A stretch of DNA of 64,000 nt from Catenulispora acidiphila DSM 44928 (GCF_000024025.1 NC_013131.1:2294001-2358000), one strand, 5' to 3'; shown: positions 28,656 to 38,221, counted from the first letter of the stretch. The notes: a model not told the origin generated them from the letters alone. Numbers and translations: made by a program.

Positions 28656-29771
28656 CTACTGGTCCAGCGTGGTGGCGGCCCATTTGGTGCCGTTGTAGAA
28701 GTAGGCGGGCTTGCCGTTCAGGCCGATGGTGCGGAACGGCTTGCCGTGGTCGTCGACGGTCAGCGTGCCCTGCTGGTCGCCGCAGCTCCAGACCAGGACC
28801 AGCGTCCAGTCGATCTCCTGGTCGGCGGAATGGGCGTCGACGTCCAGCACCTGCGAATCGTCGCCGGAGACCTGGAACGGGAAGTCGGCGAGCCCGACCT
28901 TGTCATTCGCGATCTGGCCCGAGACGGGTTTGATCTTCGGCGCCGAGGCGTCCAGATCGATCGCGAACGAAGCCGGATCCAGCCCGCCGCCGCACCCGGA
29001 GCCCATGGTGTAGGCGTAGCCGCTCGCCGGCGCGGGCTTCGCACCGACGACGTGGACGTAGAGCGTGTGCAGGACCACCGGCGCGCGCCCCGGCGTGCCC
29101 TGCGCGGTGAGCTGGAGCCGGAGGTGCCCGCCGGGGACCGCGCCGAGAGGCTGGGCCCAGAGACCGACATCGGGGAGTCCGGGCGGGGGCGGGACCGCGG
29201 TGGGGGATTGGGGTGCGTAGAACCACTGGCCGCACTCGGTGTCCCAGTTGTCGGCGAGGACGCTGACGGTGACTGGGGTCGGGAGGGTGGGAGTGGGGCT
29301 CGGCGAAGGGGCGGATGGTTTGCTGATTGGCGAGTTGGAGTCGCGGGTCGCGTAGATAGCGATCGGGACAAGAACGGCGACTGCGGCGAGTCCGGCTAGA
29401 GCAGGTATCAGCCGGCGACGTGTCCGACGACCAGGTGCGGCTGAGTCGGCGGTACCAGAAGCAACTACTCCGGTGGCGCTCGCGCCCGACTGAGACTCAG
29501 TGATACCTGAACCAGTTGCCTCGGCGCGGCGTTCGGCGTCGGCGAGCAGCCACATGCGGTGGAGCGCCAGCACTTCTTCGGGGGTGGCGTTGCAGGCGCG
29601 GGCGAAGCGTTCGGCGGGGGCGAACTCGGCGGGGACGGTGGTGCCGTTGCAGTAGCGGTGGAGGGTTGAGGTGCTGGTGTGGAGGCGTTGGGCCAGTGCG
29701 CCGTAGCTGCGGCCGGAGCGGTCCTTCAGTTCGCTCAGGCGTGCCGCGAACGCGTCGGTGTGCCTCGCCAC
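28656..29771 (-). CDS. XRE-HTH membrane protein with extracytoplasmic domain
   Basis: 371 residues from GTG 29771. Residues 1-75 are a helix-turn-helix domain (FAARLSELKDRSGRSYGALAQRLHTSTSTLHRYCNGTTVPAEFAPAERFARACNATPEEVLALHRMW), of the type found in many actinobacterial XRE proteins. A single membrane segment follows (LIPALAGLAAVAVLVPIAIYA), then a Pro/Ser linker and a ~200-residue outer domain with three Cys (DTECGQWF, GSGCGGG, WSCGDQQG). The layout suggests a one-component transmembrane signalling or scaffold protein. Function is unknown. Confidence 0.8.
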   Translation of the reverse strand: MARHTDAFAARLSELKDRSGRSYGALAQRLHTSTSTLHRYCNGTTVPAEFAPAERFARACNATPEEVLALHRMWLLADAERRAEATGSGITESQSGASATGVVASGTADSAAPGRRTRRRLIPALAGLAAVAVLVPIAIYATRDSNSPISKPSAPSPSPTPTLPTPVTVSVLADNWDTECGQWFYAPQSPTAVPPPPGLPDVGLWAQPLGAVPGGHLRLQLTAQGTPGRAPVVLHTLYVHVVGAKPAPASGYAYTMGSGCGGGLDPASFAIDLDASAPKIKPVSGQIANDKVGLADFPFQVSGDDSQVLDVDAHSADQEIDWTLVLVWSCGDQQGTLTVDDHGKPFRTIGLNGKPAYFYNGTKWAATTLDQ

Positions 29772-29909
29772 GCGGTGGTCCTCCCCGTTCTGTGCCGCCG
29801 TTCCAGGAACGGGTGATGTCGCAGCTCAGGGTACCTGGAATCGTTCCAGCGTCCCGCATCGGCGTTGAGGGGTGGCGGGTGGGACGGGGCGCCCGGCACG
29901 GTGGGGCTC

Positions 29910-30653
29910 ATGAAGAAGATCACGCTGTCGTCCGTCGCCGTCGCGCTGTGTGCCGTCTCGCTCAGCGCGTGCCAGTCCTCGAAGTCCGGCGCGTCCGGTG
30001 CCGGAACGGTGACGAGCACGTCCGAGGTCGGTTCGGTCGGGACCACCGCGTCCACGGGGTCGACCAGTGCGCAGTCCTCCGCGCCGCCCGCCCCCGCCAC
30101 GAGTGCCAAGGCTCCGCCGGTCACCGCGAAGACCTCGGCCACCGCCAAGCCCTCGGCCACCGCGTCACCCGCCCCGCACGACGACGACAGCTACGCCTTC
30201 GCCCACCGCTGCACCGCGACGCAGGTGACGCTCCAGGTCTCCCCGATGACCGACGTCCCGACCCGCCGCCTGATCGCGGTCCGCAACACCGGTGCGACCT
30301 CCTGCGGCCTGAGCTACTACCCGCTGGTCGGCCTCGGCAGCGCGCAGTCCGCCGACCACAGCAAGGACGTGAAGCCGCTGATCCCCGGCGGTCTCGGCGG
30401 TCCGCCGGCCTACGTGCTGTACGCGGGCAAGACCGCCTACGCCGTCCTGGACCTCAACCCCGGCGGCTCCGGCTCGGGCCCGGCCACCACGCTCGACGAG
30501 ATCAACGTCCTGGTCTCGGACAGCATGCCGAACGCGGCCACCCAGAACTTCCCGCTAGGCGGCGGCTCGGTCGGAAAGCCGAAGCTGGGGCTCTACGAGC
30601 GAGGCGTCGCGGACGCGGTCGCCTCGATGCAGGGCGCCAACACGCCGCAATAG
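29910..30653 (+). CDS. DUF4232-like lipoprotein
   Basis: 247 residues. The signal peptide with lipobox LSLSAC-type end (SLSACQSS) anchors the protein to the membrane. A Ser/Thr/Ala-rich linker (residues ~25-90) leads to a compact domain starting RCTATQVTLQVSP and including IAVRNTGATSCGLSYYPLVGLG, typical of the actinobacterial DUF4232 domain with a Cys pair. Function is unknown. It is divergent from the XRE-membrane gene. Confidence 0.8.
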   Translation: MKKITLSSVAVALCAVSLSACQSSKSGASGAGTVTSTSEVGSVGTTASTGSTSAQSSAPPAPATSAKAPPVTAKTSATAKPSATASPAPHDDDSYAFAHRCTATQVTLQVSPMTDVPTRRLIAVRNTGATSCGLSYYPLVGLGSAQSADHSKDVKPLIPGGLGGPPAYVLYAGKTAYAVLDLNPGGSGSGPATTLDEINVLVSDSMPNAATQNFPLGGGSVGKPKLGLYERGVADAVASMQGANTPQ

Positions 30654-30666
30654 GGGCGGGAGGACC

Positions 30667-30709
30667 AGCGCGGGGCCCGGCTTCGCAGGGGTGAGCCGGG
30701 CCTCGCGCT
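30667..30709. terminator. Long hairpin terminator
   Basis: AGCGCG-GGGCCCGGCT pairs with AGCCGGGCC-TCGCGCT over about 15 bases around an 11-base loop, between the convergent lipoprotein gene and the kinase-like gene. Confidence 0.8.
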
Positions 30710-30753
30710 GCTATTTCAGCTGATTCCCCGGCGTCGCGAACGCACCGGCGCGG

Positions 30754-32133
30754 CTACTGCTTCGCCCAGATCTCGTTCGGTCCGGCGTTGCACGGCCACG
30801 CCGTGACGTTCGCGCCCGCGTGGATCGGCACCGGTCCCGCGGCGTCCAGGCACAGCGCGGTGTTCGCCACCGGCGACACCGTGCCGTTGGCGTTCCAGAC
30901 CCAAGCCTGGTTCGACCCGCCGTGGCAGTTCCACACCGCGACCTGCGCGGCGTTCGCGACCTTGCCGTTCGGGGCGGCCGCGTCCAGACACAGGTTCGCG
31001 TCGGCCAGGGAGCGGATCGTGCCGTCGGTGTGGATCTGCCACCCCTGGTTCGCGCTGCCCTGGCAGGTCCCGGCAGTGACCTTCGCGCCGGAGTGGATGC
31101 CGCCGTCGGCCGCCGCGTCCAGGCACAGGGACATCGACACCAGAGCGGTCGGGTTCGAGACCGTCGGGGTGGGGGTCGGCGTCGGCGTCGGGGTGGGAGT
31201 GCTGCTGGTCGTGGACGGCGTGGACGGCGTGGCCGGTACCGAGGCGGACGGCGTCGCGGCGACCGGAGTGGTCGGCACGGAGCTCGCGGTCGGCACGCCG
31301 GGGACGGTCGAACTGCTGGTGTCCGTCTGGTGCCACGGTCTCGTGACCCCGAGCGCGACTCCGGCGATGATCACGACCGCCGCCAACCCGCCGCCTATGA
31401 GCAACGCGCGGCGCTTCGCCTCTGGATAGTCGTCATATGTCGCATAGCCCGAAGCGCTGTAGTCGGGTGGTCCGGGTGGCCCGGAAGAGCCGGAAGTGCC
31501 GGGCGGCGCAGCCATCCCCATCGCCGGTCCGGCCGGAACCGGAGGCAGCAGGGACGTAGCTGTCGAATCCGCGCTGTTCCCGGCTGCCGGTGCTCCTGTC
31601 GCGCCTGCCGCTGGAACCTGCGGCAGCGTCCGCGTCTCGGTGGCGTCCGGCGAAGCCGGCGCCGCCATCCCCGCCTCCAGCAGCCCCAGCGCCGCCGCCG
31701 CAGTCGGCCGCCGCCCCGGATCCTGCGCGGTCAGCGCCTCGATCAGCGGCCCGAGCGCCCCGGCGCGCGTCATCGGCGGCAGCGGCTCGGCCGGATGCGG
31801 CGCGTATCCCTCCACCGCCTCGAACAGCGCCATCCCCAGCGCGAAGACGTCGGTCGCCGGGGTGGCGCCCGGCGCGACGCGGTCGCCGACCAGCAGCGCG
31901 GTGCCGTCGTCGGTGAGCACGATGGTGTGCGGGGTGATGTAGCCGTGGACGGTGCCGGCGGCCAGCGCGGTGAGGATCGCGCGGGCGATCAGCGCCACGC
32001 GGCTCGGGTCCAGCGGGATGACCGCCTGCTGCGCGATACCGGTGCCCGGATCGTGCAGCACGTCGTGCAGCGAGCGTCCGCGCACCTGGCGCCCGGTGCT
32101 CTGGTTACCGGGCCGGTACCCACTCGCGTCCAT
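30754..32133 (-). CDS. Truncated Ser/Thr pseudokinase fused to a ricin-B lectin domain
   Basis: 459 residues. The first ~155 residues resemble only the C-lobe of a PknB-type kinase (RVALIARAILTALAAGTVHGYITPHTIVLTDDGTALLVGD ... ATDVFALGMALFEAVEG). There is no N-lobe, Lys or glycine-rich loop, and the HRDLKPxN motif is HGYITPHT, so the catalytic Asp is missing. A stop codon lies a few codons before ATG 32133, so no longer form exists in this frame. After a linker and one membrane segment (LLIGGGLAAVVIIAGVALGV) and a TPTPTP stretch come three QxW-type ricin-B repeats (NQGW, NQAW, NEIW). It should bind glycans outside, with a catalytically dead inner domain. Confidence 0.8.
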   Translation of the reverse strand: MDASGYRPGNQSTGRQVRGRSLHDVLHDPGTGIAQQAVIPLDPSRVALIARAILTALAAGTVHGYITPHTIVLTDDGTALLVGDRVAPGATPATDVFALGMALFEAVEGYAPHPAEPLPPMTRAGALGPLIEALTAQDPGRRPTAAAALGLLEAGMAAPASPDATETRTLPQVPAAGATGAPAAGNSADSTATSLLPPVPAGPAMGMAAPPGTSGSSGPPGPPDYSASGYATYDDYPEAKRRALLIGGGLAAVVIIAGVALGVTRPWHQTDTSSSTVPGVPTASSVPTTPVAATPSASVPATPSTPSTTSSTPTPTPTPTPTPTVSNPTALVSMSLCLDAAADGGIHSGAKVTAGTCQGSANQGWQIHTDGTIRSLADANLCLDAAAPNGKVANAAQVAVWNCHGGSNQAWVWNANGTVSPVANTALCLDAAGPVPIHAGANVTAWPCNAGPNEIWAKQ

Positions 32134-32258
32134 AGAACCTCGACACTCCCGCTATACGGTCGGAATTCAACAGGATACTGACCTCCGCTCTGCTCGTTAC
32201 GCCACCCGGGCGATCCCCATCCGGCCCTGTCAGGCTGCGTACGGGCGCCGATCCCGCG

Positions 32259-33482
32259 ATGATCCCTCTGAGTAAGCGATCGATCATCGGGAGCGACGTG
32301 GTGGGAAGTCCGGAAGGCGGGAAGACCGGGACCGGGTACGCGGTGCCCGGCGAGAACGGCGCCGACGACGGCTACGAGGACCCGCCGCCGACGCGCCGCG
32401 ACCGGCTGAAGGCGTGGGGTCCGCTGCTGGTGCCGGTGGTGGTGTTCGGCGGGATCGCGGCGTTCGTGTTCGCGGGCATCGCCGACATGGCCAGGACCTC
32501 GCACGCCCCCGACTATTCCGCGTCGAGCTGCTCGCCGAGCGATCCGCACAAGGTCCTGGTCGAGGTGAACACCGGGGCGACCGGCAAGGCGATCGGCGAC
32601 GCGCTGTTCAACGCCGGCGTGGTGCGCAGCACGCAGGCGTTCGTCGACGCCGCCGGGCACAACGAGGCGGCGCGCGGCATCAGCACCGGGACCTACCGGG
32701 TCTGCCCGAAGATCAGCGCCGCGACCGCCATCACCGAGCTGCTCAACTCCGCCAACCTCTCGCCGGACTCGCTGCTCGAGGTCCGGCCCGGCGACTACAG
32801 CTGGGAGACGCTGCAGGCGCTGGCCAAGAAGCGGGAGTGGAGCAAGGACGACCTCCAGCAGCTCATCGACACCAACCAGATCGGCCTGCCGCCCTGGTCC
32901 AAGAGCGCCGACGGGCACTGGACCGCCGAGGGCATGCTGGAGCCCGGCCGCTACACCCTGACCAGCGCCGACACCCCGCAGAGCGTGCTGACCTCGATGG
33001 TGAGGACGCGGGTCGCCGAGCTGACCGCGCTCGGGCTGCCGGCCAAGGCCGCCATGCTCAAGTGCGCCCCGGCGCGCGCCTGCACCCCCGAGGAGGCCCT
33101 GACCATCGCCTCCCTGGCCGAGGCCGAGGTCACCAAGCCCGACCCGGACGGCCGCGAGGTCTCCGAGGCGGTCCAGAACCGGCTCAGCCGCGGCGACTTC
33201 GTCGGCGTGGACGCCACGACCAGGTACTGGATGAGCCTGCTGGCCGGCAAGCGCGTCCCGGTGACGGCGCGCGAGGTCACCGACCCGACCGACCCGTATG
33301 CCACCGGCGGTCACAAGGGACTGCCGCCGACCCCGGTCAGCATCCCCTCCAAGCAGATGATCGCGGCGGTCCTGACCCCGGCGACGGAGCGTTGGTACTA
33401 CTGGTGCGCCAGCGGGGACGGCACGAAGTTCTTCAAGGAGTCGGAGAAGACCCAGTTCGAGCAGACCTGCCTGACGCACTGA
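32259..33482 (+). CDS. MltG/YceG-like endolytic transglycosylase
   Basis: 407 residues. A cytoplasmic tail, one membrane segment (LLVPVVVFGGIAAFVFAGI, ~56-74), then the YceG fold. Catalytic Glu288 lies in TIASLAEAEV, equivalent to ASIVEKE of E. coli MltG; EGMLEPGRYTL and DATTRYW correspond to conserved family blocks. It would cleave nascent glycan strands at the membrane. It is not in the usual ruvX-mltG-aroE setting, so it may be a paralogue. It is followed by the HerA-like gene after 16 bases. Confidence 0.85.
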   Translation: MIPLSKRSIIGSDVVGSPEGGKTGTGYAVPGENGADDGYEDPPPTRRDRLKAWGPLLVPVVVFGGIAAFVFAGIADMARTSHAPDYSASSCSPSDPHKVLVEVNTGATGKAIGDALFNAGVVRSTQAFVDAAGHNEAARGISTGTYRVCPKISAATAITELLNSANLSPDSLLEVRPGDYSWETLQALAKKREWSKDDLQQLIDTNQIGLPPWSKSADGHWTAEGMLEPGRYTLTSADTPQSVLTSMVRTRVAELTALGLPAKAAMLKCAPARACTPEEALTIASLAEAEVTKPDPDGREVSEAVQNRLSRGDFVGVDATTRYWMSLLAGKRVPVTAREVTDPTDPYATGGHKGLPPTPVSIPSKQMIAAVLTPATERWYYWCASGDGTKFFKESEKTQFEQTCLTH

Positions 33483-33498
33483 TCGAGGTGAGACGACG

Positions 33499-35157
33499 AT
33501 GACGAACTCTGCGAACGAAGCGAACCCAGCGAACCCAGCGAACCCAGCGAACCCAGCGAACCCAGCCGGCTCGGCGAAAGCAGCCGGCTACCCCCAGACC
33601 GTCGCCGCGGGCTACGCCTTCGACGGCCCGACCCTGGACCTCGGTGCGCTGATGGCCGACGGCACCCCGGATCCGGACGTCCAGGTCCGCATCCCGCTGA
33701 CCATGCTCACCCGGCACGGCCTGGTCGCCGGCGCCACCGGTACCGGCAAGACCAAGACCTTGCAGGCCATGGCCGAGCAGCTCTCGGCAGCCGGCGTCCC
33801 GGTGTTCCTGGCCGACATGAAGGGCGACCTGTCCGGGCTGGCGGCGCCCGGCGCGGGCGGCGAGAAGCTGACCACCCGCACCCAGGCGCTGGGCCAGCAG
33901 TGGTCTGCGAAAGCCTTCCCCTGCGAGTTCTACACGCTCGGCGGCGAGGGGACCGGCGTCCCGGTGCGCGCGACGGTCTCGGCGTTCGGGCCGACGATGC
34001 TGGCCAAGGTGCTCGGGCTGAACCCGACCCAGGAGTCCTCCCTGGGCCTGGTCTTCCACTACGCCGACACCAAGGGCTGGCTGCTGCTGGACCTCAAGGA
34101 CCTGCGCAGCGTGCTGGTCCATCTGACCAGCGACGAGGGCAAGGCGGAGCTGAAGGCGATCGGCGGACTGTCGCCGCAGACCGCCGGGGTCATCCTGCGG
34201 GAGCTGACGGCGTTCCAGGCCAAGGGCGCCGAGCCGTTCTTCGGGGAGACCGAGTTCAACCCGCTCGACCTGATCCGCACCACGCCCGACGGCCGCGGCG
34301 TGGTGTCGCTGCTGGAGCTGCCGGGAGTCGCCAACCAGCCCGAGCTGTTCTCCACGTTCCTGATGTGGCTGGTCGCGGACCTCTTCGAGCGGTTGCCGGA
34401 GGTCGGCGACGTGGACCGGCCCAAGCTCGTGTTCTTCTTCGACGAGGCGCACCTGCTGTTCACCGGGGCGTCCAAGGCCTTCCTGTCGGCGATCACGCAG
34501 GCGGTGCGGCTGATCCGGTCCAAGGGCGTCGGGATCTTCTTCGTCACGCAGACCCCGAAGGACGTGCCCGGCGACGTTCTGGCGCAGCTCGGCAACCGGG
34601 TTCAGCACGCGCTGCGCGCCTACACCCCCGACGACGCCAAGGCGCTGAAGGCGACGGTGTCGACGTTCCCGAAGTCGCCGTACGACCTGGGCGAGGTGCT
34701 GCAGAATCTCGGGATCGGCGAGGCGGTGGTGACCGTGTTGTCCGAGAACGGCGCGCCGACTCCGGTGGCGTGGACCCGGCTGCGCGCCCCGGAATCGCTG
34801 ATGGCTGAGGCGGATCAGGCGGTCGTGCAGGGGATTGTGAACGCCTCGCCGCAGCTGGCGACCTATGGTCCGGCCGTCGATCGGGAGTCGGCGTACGAGA
34901 TCCTCGCCGCGCGCGAGCAGGAAGCGCAGGCAGCGGCTGAGGATCAGCGCCGGGAGGACGAAGCGGCCAAGGCCGAGCGCGAGACCCAGACCCAGTCTCA
35001 GAGCCAGAGTCAGAGCCGGAGCCGCCCGAGCACCGCCGCCAAGGCTCCGCCGAACCTCATCGACCAGGCGCTCGGATCAGCGACGGTCAAGAAGGCGGTG
35101 AACACCGCGGTGCGAGAGTTGACGCGCAGTATTTTCGGGACGCGCAAACGCGGGTAA
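33499..35157 (+). CDS. HerA-like/DUF853 ATPase
   Basis: 552 residues. Walker A GATGTGKT (78-85), Walker B LVFFFDEAHLLF, and the block GVGIFFVTQTPKDVPGDVLAQLGNRVQHALRAYTPDD are typical of the DUF853 subgroup of HerA/FtsK ATPases (YjgR type). The N-terminus is a run of Asn-Pro-Ala units encoded by five 9-bp repeats (33519-33567), the C-terminal linker is Gln/Ser-rich (TQSQSQSQSRSRP), and a short basic tail follows. GAGGTGA precedes ATG 33499. The biological role of this group is unsettled; DNA translocation is assumed. Confidence 0.88.
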   Translation: MTNSANEANPANPANPANPANPAGSAKAAGYPQTVAAGYAFDGPTLDLGALMADGTPDPDVQVRIPLTMLTRHGLVAGATGTGKTKTLQAMAEQLSAAGVPVFLADMKGDLSGLAAPGAGGEKLTTRTQALGQQWSAKAFPCEFYTLGGEGTGVPVRATVSAFGPTMLAKVLGLNPTQESSLGLVFHYADTKGWLLLDLKDLRSVLVHLTSDEGKAELKAIGGLSPQTAGVILRELTAFQAKGAEPFFGETEFNPLDLIRTTPDGRGVVSLLELPGVANQPELFSTFLMWLVADLFERLPEVGDVDRPKLVFFFDEAHLLFTGASKAFLSAITQAVRLIRSKGVGIFFVTQTPKDVPGDVLAQLGNRVQHALRAYTPDDAKALKATVSTFPKSPYDLGEVLQNLGIGEAVVTVLSENGAPTPVAWTRLRAPESLMAEADQAVVQGIVNASPQLATYGPAVDRESAYEILAAREQEAQAAAEDQRREDEAAKAERETQTQSQSQSQSRSRPSTAAKAPPNLIDQALGSATVKKAVNTAVRELTRSIFGTRKRG

Positions 35158-35166
35158 CGGAGCTGG

Positions 35167-35197
35167 AGCCCCGGCGTTTGTGTGGAACGCCGGGGCT
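35167..35197. terminator. Perfect 12-bp stem terminator, bidirectional
   Basis: AGCCCCGGCGTT pairs exactly with AACGCCGGGGCT around TGTGTGG, between the convergent HerA-like and MFS genes. Confidence 0.88.
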
Positions 35198-35206
35198 GTG
35201 TGCGTC

Positions 35207-36065
35207 TCAGCTTGTTGTGCTGGTCAGTACTTCGCTCGGCTCGGTGGTTGTTGGTGCCGCTCCCGCCGGCTTCGCGCCGCGCTCCAGCGTCGCCGACCAC
35301 ACCGCCAGCACCAGCGCCGAGCCGGCGAGGACCGCCCCGACCCAGTTCGGCGCGGTGTATCCGAACCCTGCGGAGATCACGACGCCGCCGAGCCACGCCG
35401 ACAGCGCGTTGCCCAGGTTGAAGGCGCCGATGTTGACGGCCGAGGCCAGGGTCGGGGCACCGTGCGCCTGGTCCAGGACCCGGGCCAGCTCCCGCCGCAG
35501 GTGCGCGCCCTCGGGGCGGGGCAGCGGCGGCACCAGCTTGGCGATGCCGAGCAGTCCGGCGACGCCCAGACCCGCCACGATCGCGAACGTCCACGCGCCA
35601 GCCGACCGCCTGCCCGACGAACGTGCCCAGCGGCACGCCGACGACGTTCGCCACGGTCAGCCCGGTGAACATGGCGGCTATCGCCCCGGCCTTCTTCTCC
35701 GGCGCGACCAGCTCGGCGGCGACCACCGACCCGATCCCGAAGAACGCGCCGTGCGCCAGCGCGGTCACGATGCGCCCGAGGAGCATCACCTCGAACGACG
35801 GCGCGAACGCCGAGACCAGGTTGCCGAGCACGAACAGGCCCATGAGCAGCATGAGCATGGTCTTGCGCCCGAGCCTGGTGCCGAGCGCGGTCATCACCGG
35901 CGCGCCGGCGACCACGCCGAGGGCGTAGCCGGTGACCAGCAGTCCGGCCGAGGGGATCGAGACGCCGTAGTCCCCGGCGATCTCCGGCAGCAGGCCCATC
36001 GGGACGAACTCGGTGGTGCCGATGCCGAAGGCGCCGATGGCCAGGGCGAGGAGAGCGAGAGGCAT
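35207..36065 (-). pseudogene. MFS transporter (DHA1, AraJ/YdhP-like) broken by a +1 frameshift
   Basis: The N-terminal 150 residues from ATG 36065 (ALAIGAFGIGTTEFVPMGLLPEIAGDYGV, LGTRLGRKTMLMLLMGLFVLGN) and the C-terminal part (IVAGLGVAGLLGIAKLVPPLP ... SALVLAVWSATLE) are in different frames. The break is at GWR/WTFAIVAG: one extra base at about 35594-35597 turns GGCTGGCGC-TGG into GGCTGGCGCGTGG. Without it the protein would be about 285 residues, still short of the usual ~390-400, so an internal piece also seems missing between the halves. It is either a real pseudogene or a sequencing error. It is divergent from a MarR regulator. Confidence 0.8.
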
Positions 36066-36079
36066 GGGGATCACAATAA

Positions 36080-36115
36080 TTGCAAGCGCATGTATTTGCA
36101 AACACAACGATTGCA
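36080..36115. promoter_or_regulatory. Repeated TTGCAA sites in the MFS/MarR intergenic region
   Basis: TTGCAA at 36080 and 36096 and TTGCA at 36111 lie 15-16 bases apart in an AT-rich 94-base gap between the divergent MFS and marR genes. Such TTGCAA-rich sites are typical of MarR operators. Confidence 0.55.
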
Positions 36116-36159
36116 CGCGCGGTATATTGGCAGGCGGGGCACGGAAGGAGCAGGGCACC

Positions 36160-36672
36160 ATGACCGGCACCGCTGACACCAAGAGCGTTGACACCAAAAG
36201 CGACACCCAGAACACCACCGGCACCGCCGAGATCGGGCTGGTCCACGGCTGGTACGCGCTCTCACTCCTGCACGGCCGCATCGAGAGCCACGTCGAGCGA
36301 GCCCTCCAAGCCCGCCACGACCTGAGCGCCCGCGAGTACTCGCTCCTGGACGTCCTGAGCTACCAGCACGACGGCGACGGCGGCCACCTGCGCATGAACC
36401 AGGTCGCCGAGGCAGTGGTGCTCAGTCAGAGCGCGACGACCCGCCTGGTCACCCGTCTGGAAGACCGCGGCCTCCTCGAGCGCTATCTGTGCCCCACCGA
36501 CCGCCGCGGCATCTACACCAACGTGACGCCCCCCGGCCTCGCCCTCCTCGCCGAAGCCCGCCCCACCCACGACACCGCCCTGCGCGAGGCGCTGGACAAC
36601 GCCGCCGCCGATCCGCGGCTGGCGCCGCTGGTGGAGACCGTCGAGCAGATCAACCGGACGACGGCGGGCTGA
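36160..36672 (+). CDS. MarR-family regulator
   Basis: 170 residues. After a Thr/Asp-rich N-terminus, the winged helix is MNQVAEAVVLSQSATTRLVTRLEDRGLLERYLCPTDRRGIYTNVTPPGLALL, with the beta-wing DRRGIYTNVT. GAAGGAG lies upstream of ATG 36160. It is divergent from the broken MFS gene and its last 23 bases overlap the convergent DHA2 exporter gene. It probably represses one or both drug-exporter genes in response to small aromatics. Confidence 0.88.
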   Translation: MTGTADTKSVDTKSDTQNTTGTAEIGLVHGWYALSLLHGRIESHVERALQARHDLSAREYSLLDVLSYQHDGDGGHLRMNQVAEAVVLSQSATTRLVTRLEDRGLLERYLCPTDRRGIYTNVTPPGLALLAEARPTHDTALREALDNAAADPRLAPLVETVEQINRTTAG

Positions 36673-38104
36673 GCCGGTCGACGTACCGGAACGCGACCGC
36701 AGCTCCGAGGAACTCCACGGCGCACCCCACCGCGACCGCGATCCGCAGTCCGTGCACGAAGTGCGGGCCGCTTGCCGCTCCGGCGGAGGCCACGGCCATG
36801 ACCGAGCCCTGAACCGCGACGCCGAGGGTGGCGCCGAACATGCGGGCCAGGTTGGCGATGCCTGAGGCGAGGCCGGCTAGTTCGGACGCTACTGCCGAGA
36901 CGGCGACGCCGACGACCGGGCCGGTGTTCAGAGCCAGTCCGATGCCGATGACGGTGAAGGCGATCTCCAGGACCAGGAGGTTCGCGTCCGCTCCGGCGAC
37001 GGCGAAGATCAGGACGCCGGTTCCCATCGCGGTCATGCCGGCGGTCATCGGCAGCCGCGGTCCGTAGCGCGTCACCAGGCGTCCGGTCAGTGGCGAGAGG
37101 ACCGTCGCGGCGACCGCCAGCGGCAGCATCGCCACGCCGGCGCCGAGTGCGGAGGCGCCGCGTTCCTGTTGGAACATCAGGCTGGTCAGGAGGAACAGGC
37201 CGTACATCCCGAAGGTCATGCACGCCGCGACGATGACCGCGACCGGCAGCTGCCCGCGCCGCAGCAGGTCCAGCGGGAGCATCGGGTCGCTGCGACGGCG
37301 TTCGACCGCGACGAACGCCGCGGGACCGACCACGCACCCTGCGATGCACGCCAGCGTCGCTGGGGAGGTCCAGCCCAGCTCGCGTCCCTGGACTGCGACG
37401 AAGGTCAGCAGGCCGAGGGAGGCGATCGCCAAGACCTGGCCGAGCGGGTCCAGCGTGCGCGCCCGCGGGTTGCGTGACTCCGGTACGTGCCGCAGCGTGA
37501 GCACGAGTGCCGCGATGCCGATCGGCACGTTGACCCAGAAGATCGACTGCCAGCCGAGCGTCTGCACGGCCAGCCCGCCCAACGTGGGCCCGACGGCCAG
37601 TCCGCTGCCGGCCACGATCGACCACGCGGCCATCGCCTTGTTCCGCTCCCGGCGCCCGGGGAAGGCCGTGGCCAGGATCGCAAGGCTCTGCGGCAGCATC
37701 ATCCCGGAGCCGACGCCCTGCGTGACGCGGCCCGCCAGCAGCACCGGAAGTCCCGGCGCGAGCGCGCAGACGGTGGATCCGAGGACGAAGACGGCCACGC
37801 CGGTGCGGAACAGCCGGCGGCGTCCGAAGCGGTCGCCGAGCGTGCCGCCGGTGAGCAGGAGCGCGGCGAAGGTGACGTTGTAGGCGTCGACGACCCATTG
37901 CAGGCCGGAGATGCCGCCGGACAGGTCGTGCCGGATCGCGGGCAGGGCGAGGTTCACGGCCGTGGTGTCGACCTGGCCGAGGAACAGGGCGAGGCAGGTG
38001 GCGAGCAGGGTCACGCCGGGGCGGTGGAGCGCGGGCGCGGTATCGGGCTCGGGCTCGGAGGGCGAAGCAGAACCGGAAGAAGTCGTCGTCATGGCTGTCG
38101 ACAT
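36650..38104 (-). CDS. DHA2-type (14-TM) drug exporter
   Basis: 484 residues. LFLGQVDTTAVNLALPAIRHDL (DTTxxNxALP is motif D1 of the DHA2 family), GGTLGDRFGRRRLFRTG (motif A), and GSGLAVGPTLGGLAVQTLGWQSIFWVNVPIG (motif C) are complete. Fourteen membrane segments are expected, as in QacA/EmrB. It exports hydrophobic drugs with proton exchange. Two Met starts (38104 and 38092) are possible. The 3' end overlaps marR on the other strand. Confidence 0.92.
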   Translation of the reverse strand: MSTAMTTTSSGSASPSEPEPDTAPALHRPGVTLLATCLALFLGQVDTTAVNLALPAIRHDLSGGISGLQWVVDAYNVTFAALLLTGGTLGDRFGRRRLFRTGVAVFVLGSTVCALAPGLPVLLAGRVTQGVGSGMMLPQSLAILATAFPGRRERNKAMAAWSIVAGSGLAVGPTLGGLAVQTLGWQSIFWVNVPIGIAALVLTLRHVPESRNPRARTLDPLGQVLAIASLGLLTFVAVQGRELGWTSPATLACIAGCVVGPAAFVAVERRRSDPMLPLDLLRRGQLPVAVIVAACMTFGMYGLFLLTSLMFQQERGASALGAGVAMLPLAVAATVLSPLTGRLVTRYGPRLPMTAGMTAMGTGVLIFAVAGADANLLVLEIAFTVIGIGLALNTGPVVGVAVSAVASELAGLASGIANLARMFGATLGVAVQGSVMAVASAGAASGPHFVHGLRIAVAVGCAVEFLGAAVAFRYVDRLSPPSSG

Positions 38105-38221
38105 ATCGATGACGGTAGGGCCGCGACGGTTCGGCGCCGGCCGAAAGAATCCCGCGACCTGAGTCTGACCTCGACGATTCCTCGCCGTTTCCTCCTCTCC
38201 GGGTCCGTGTTGACGTGAAAC

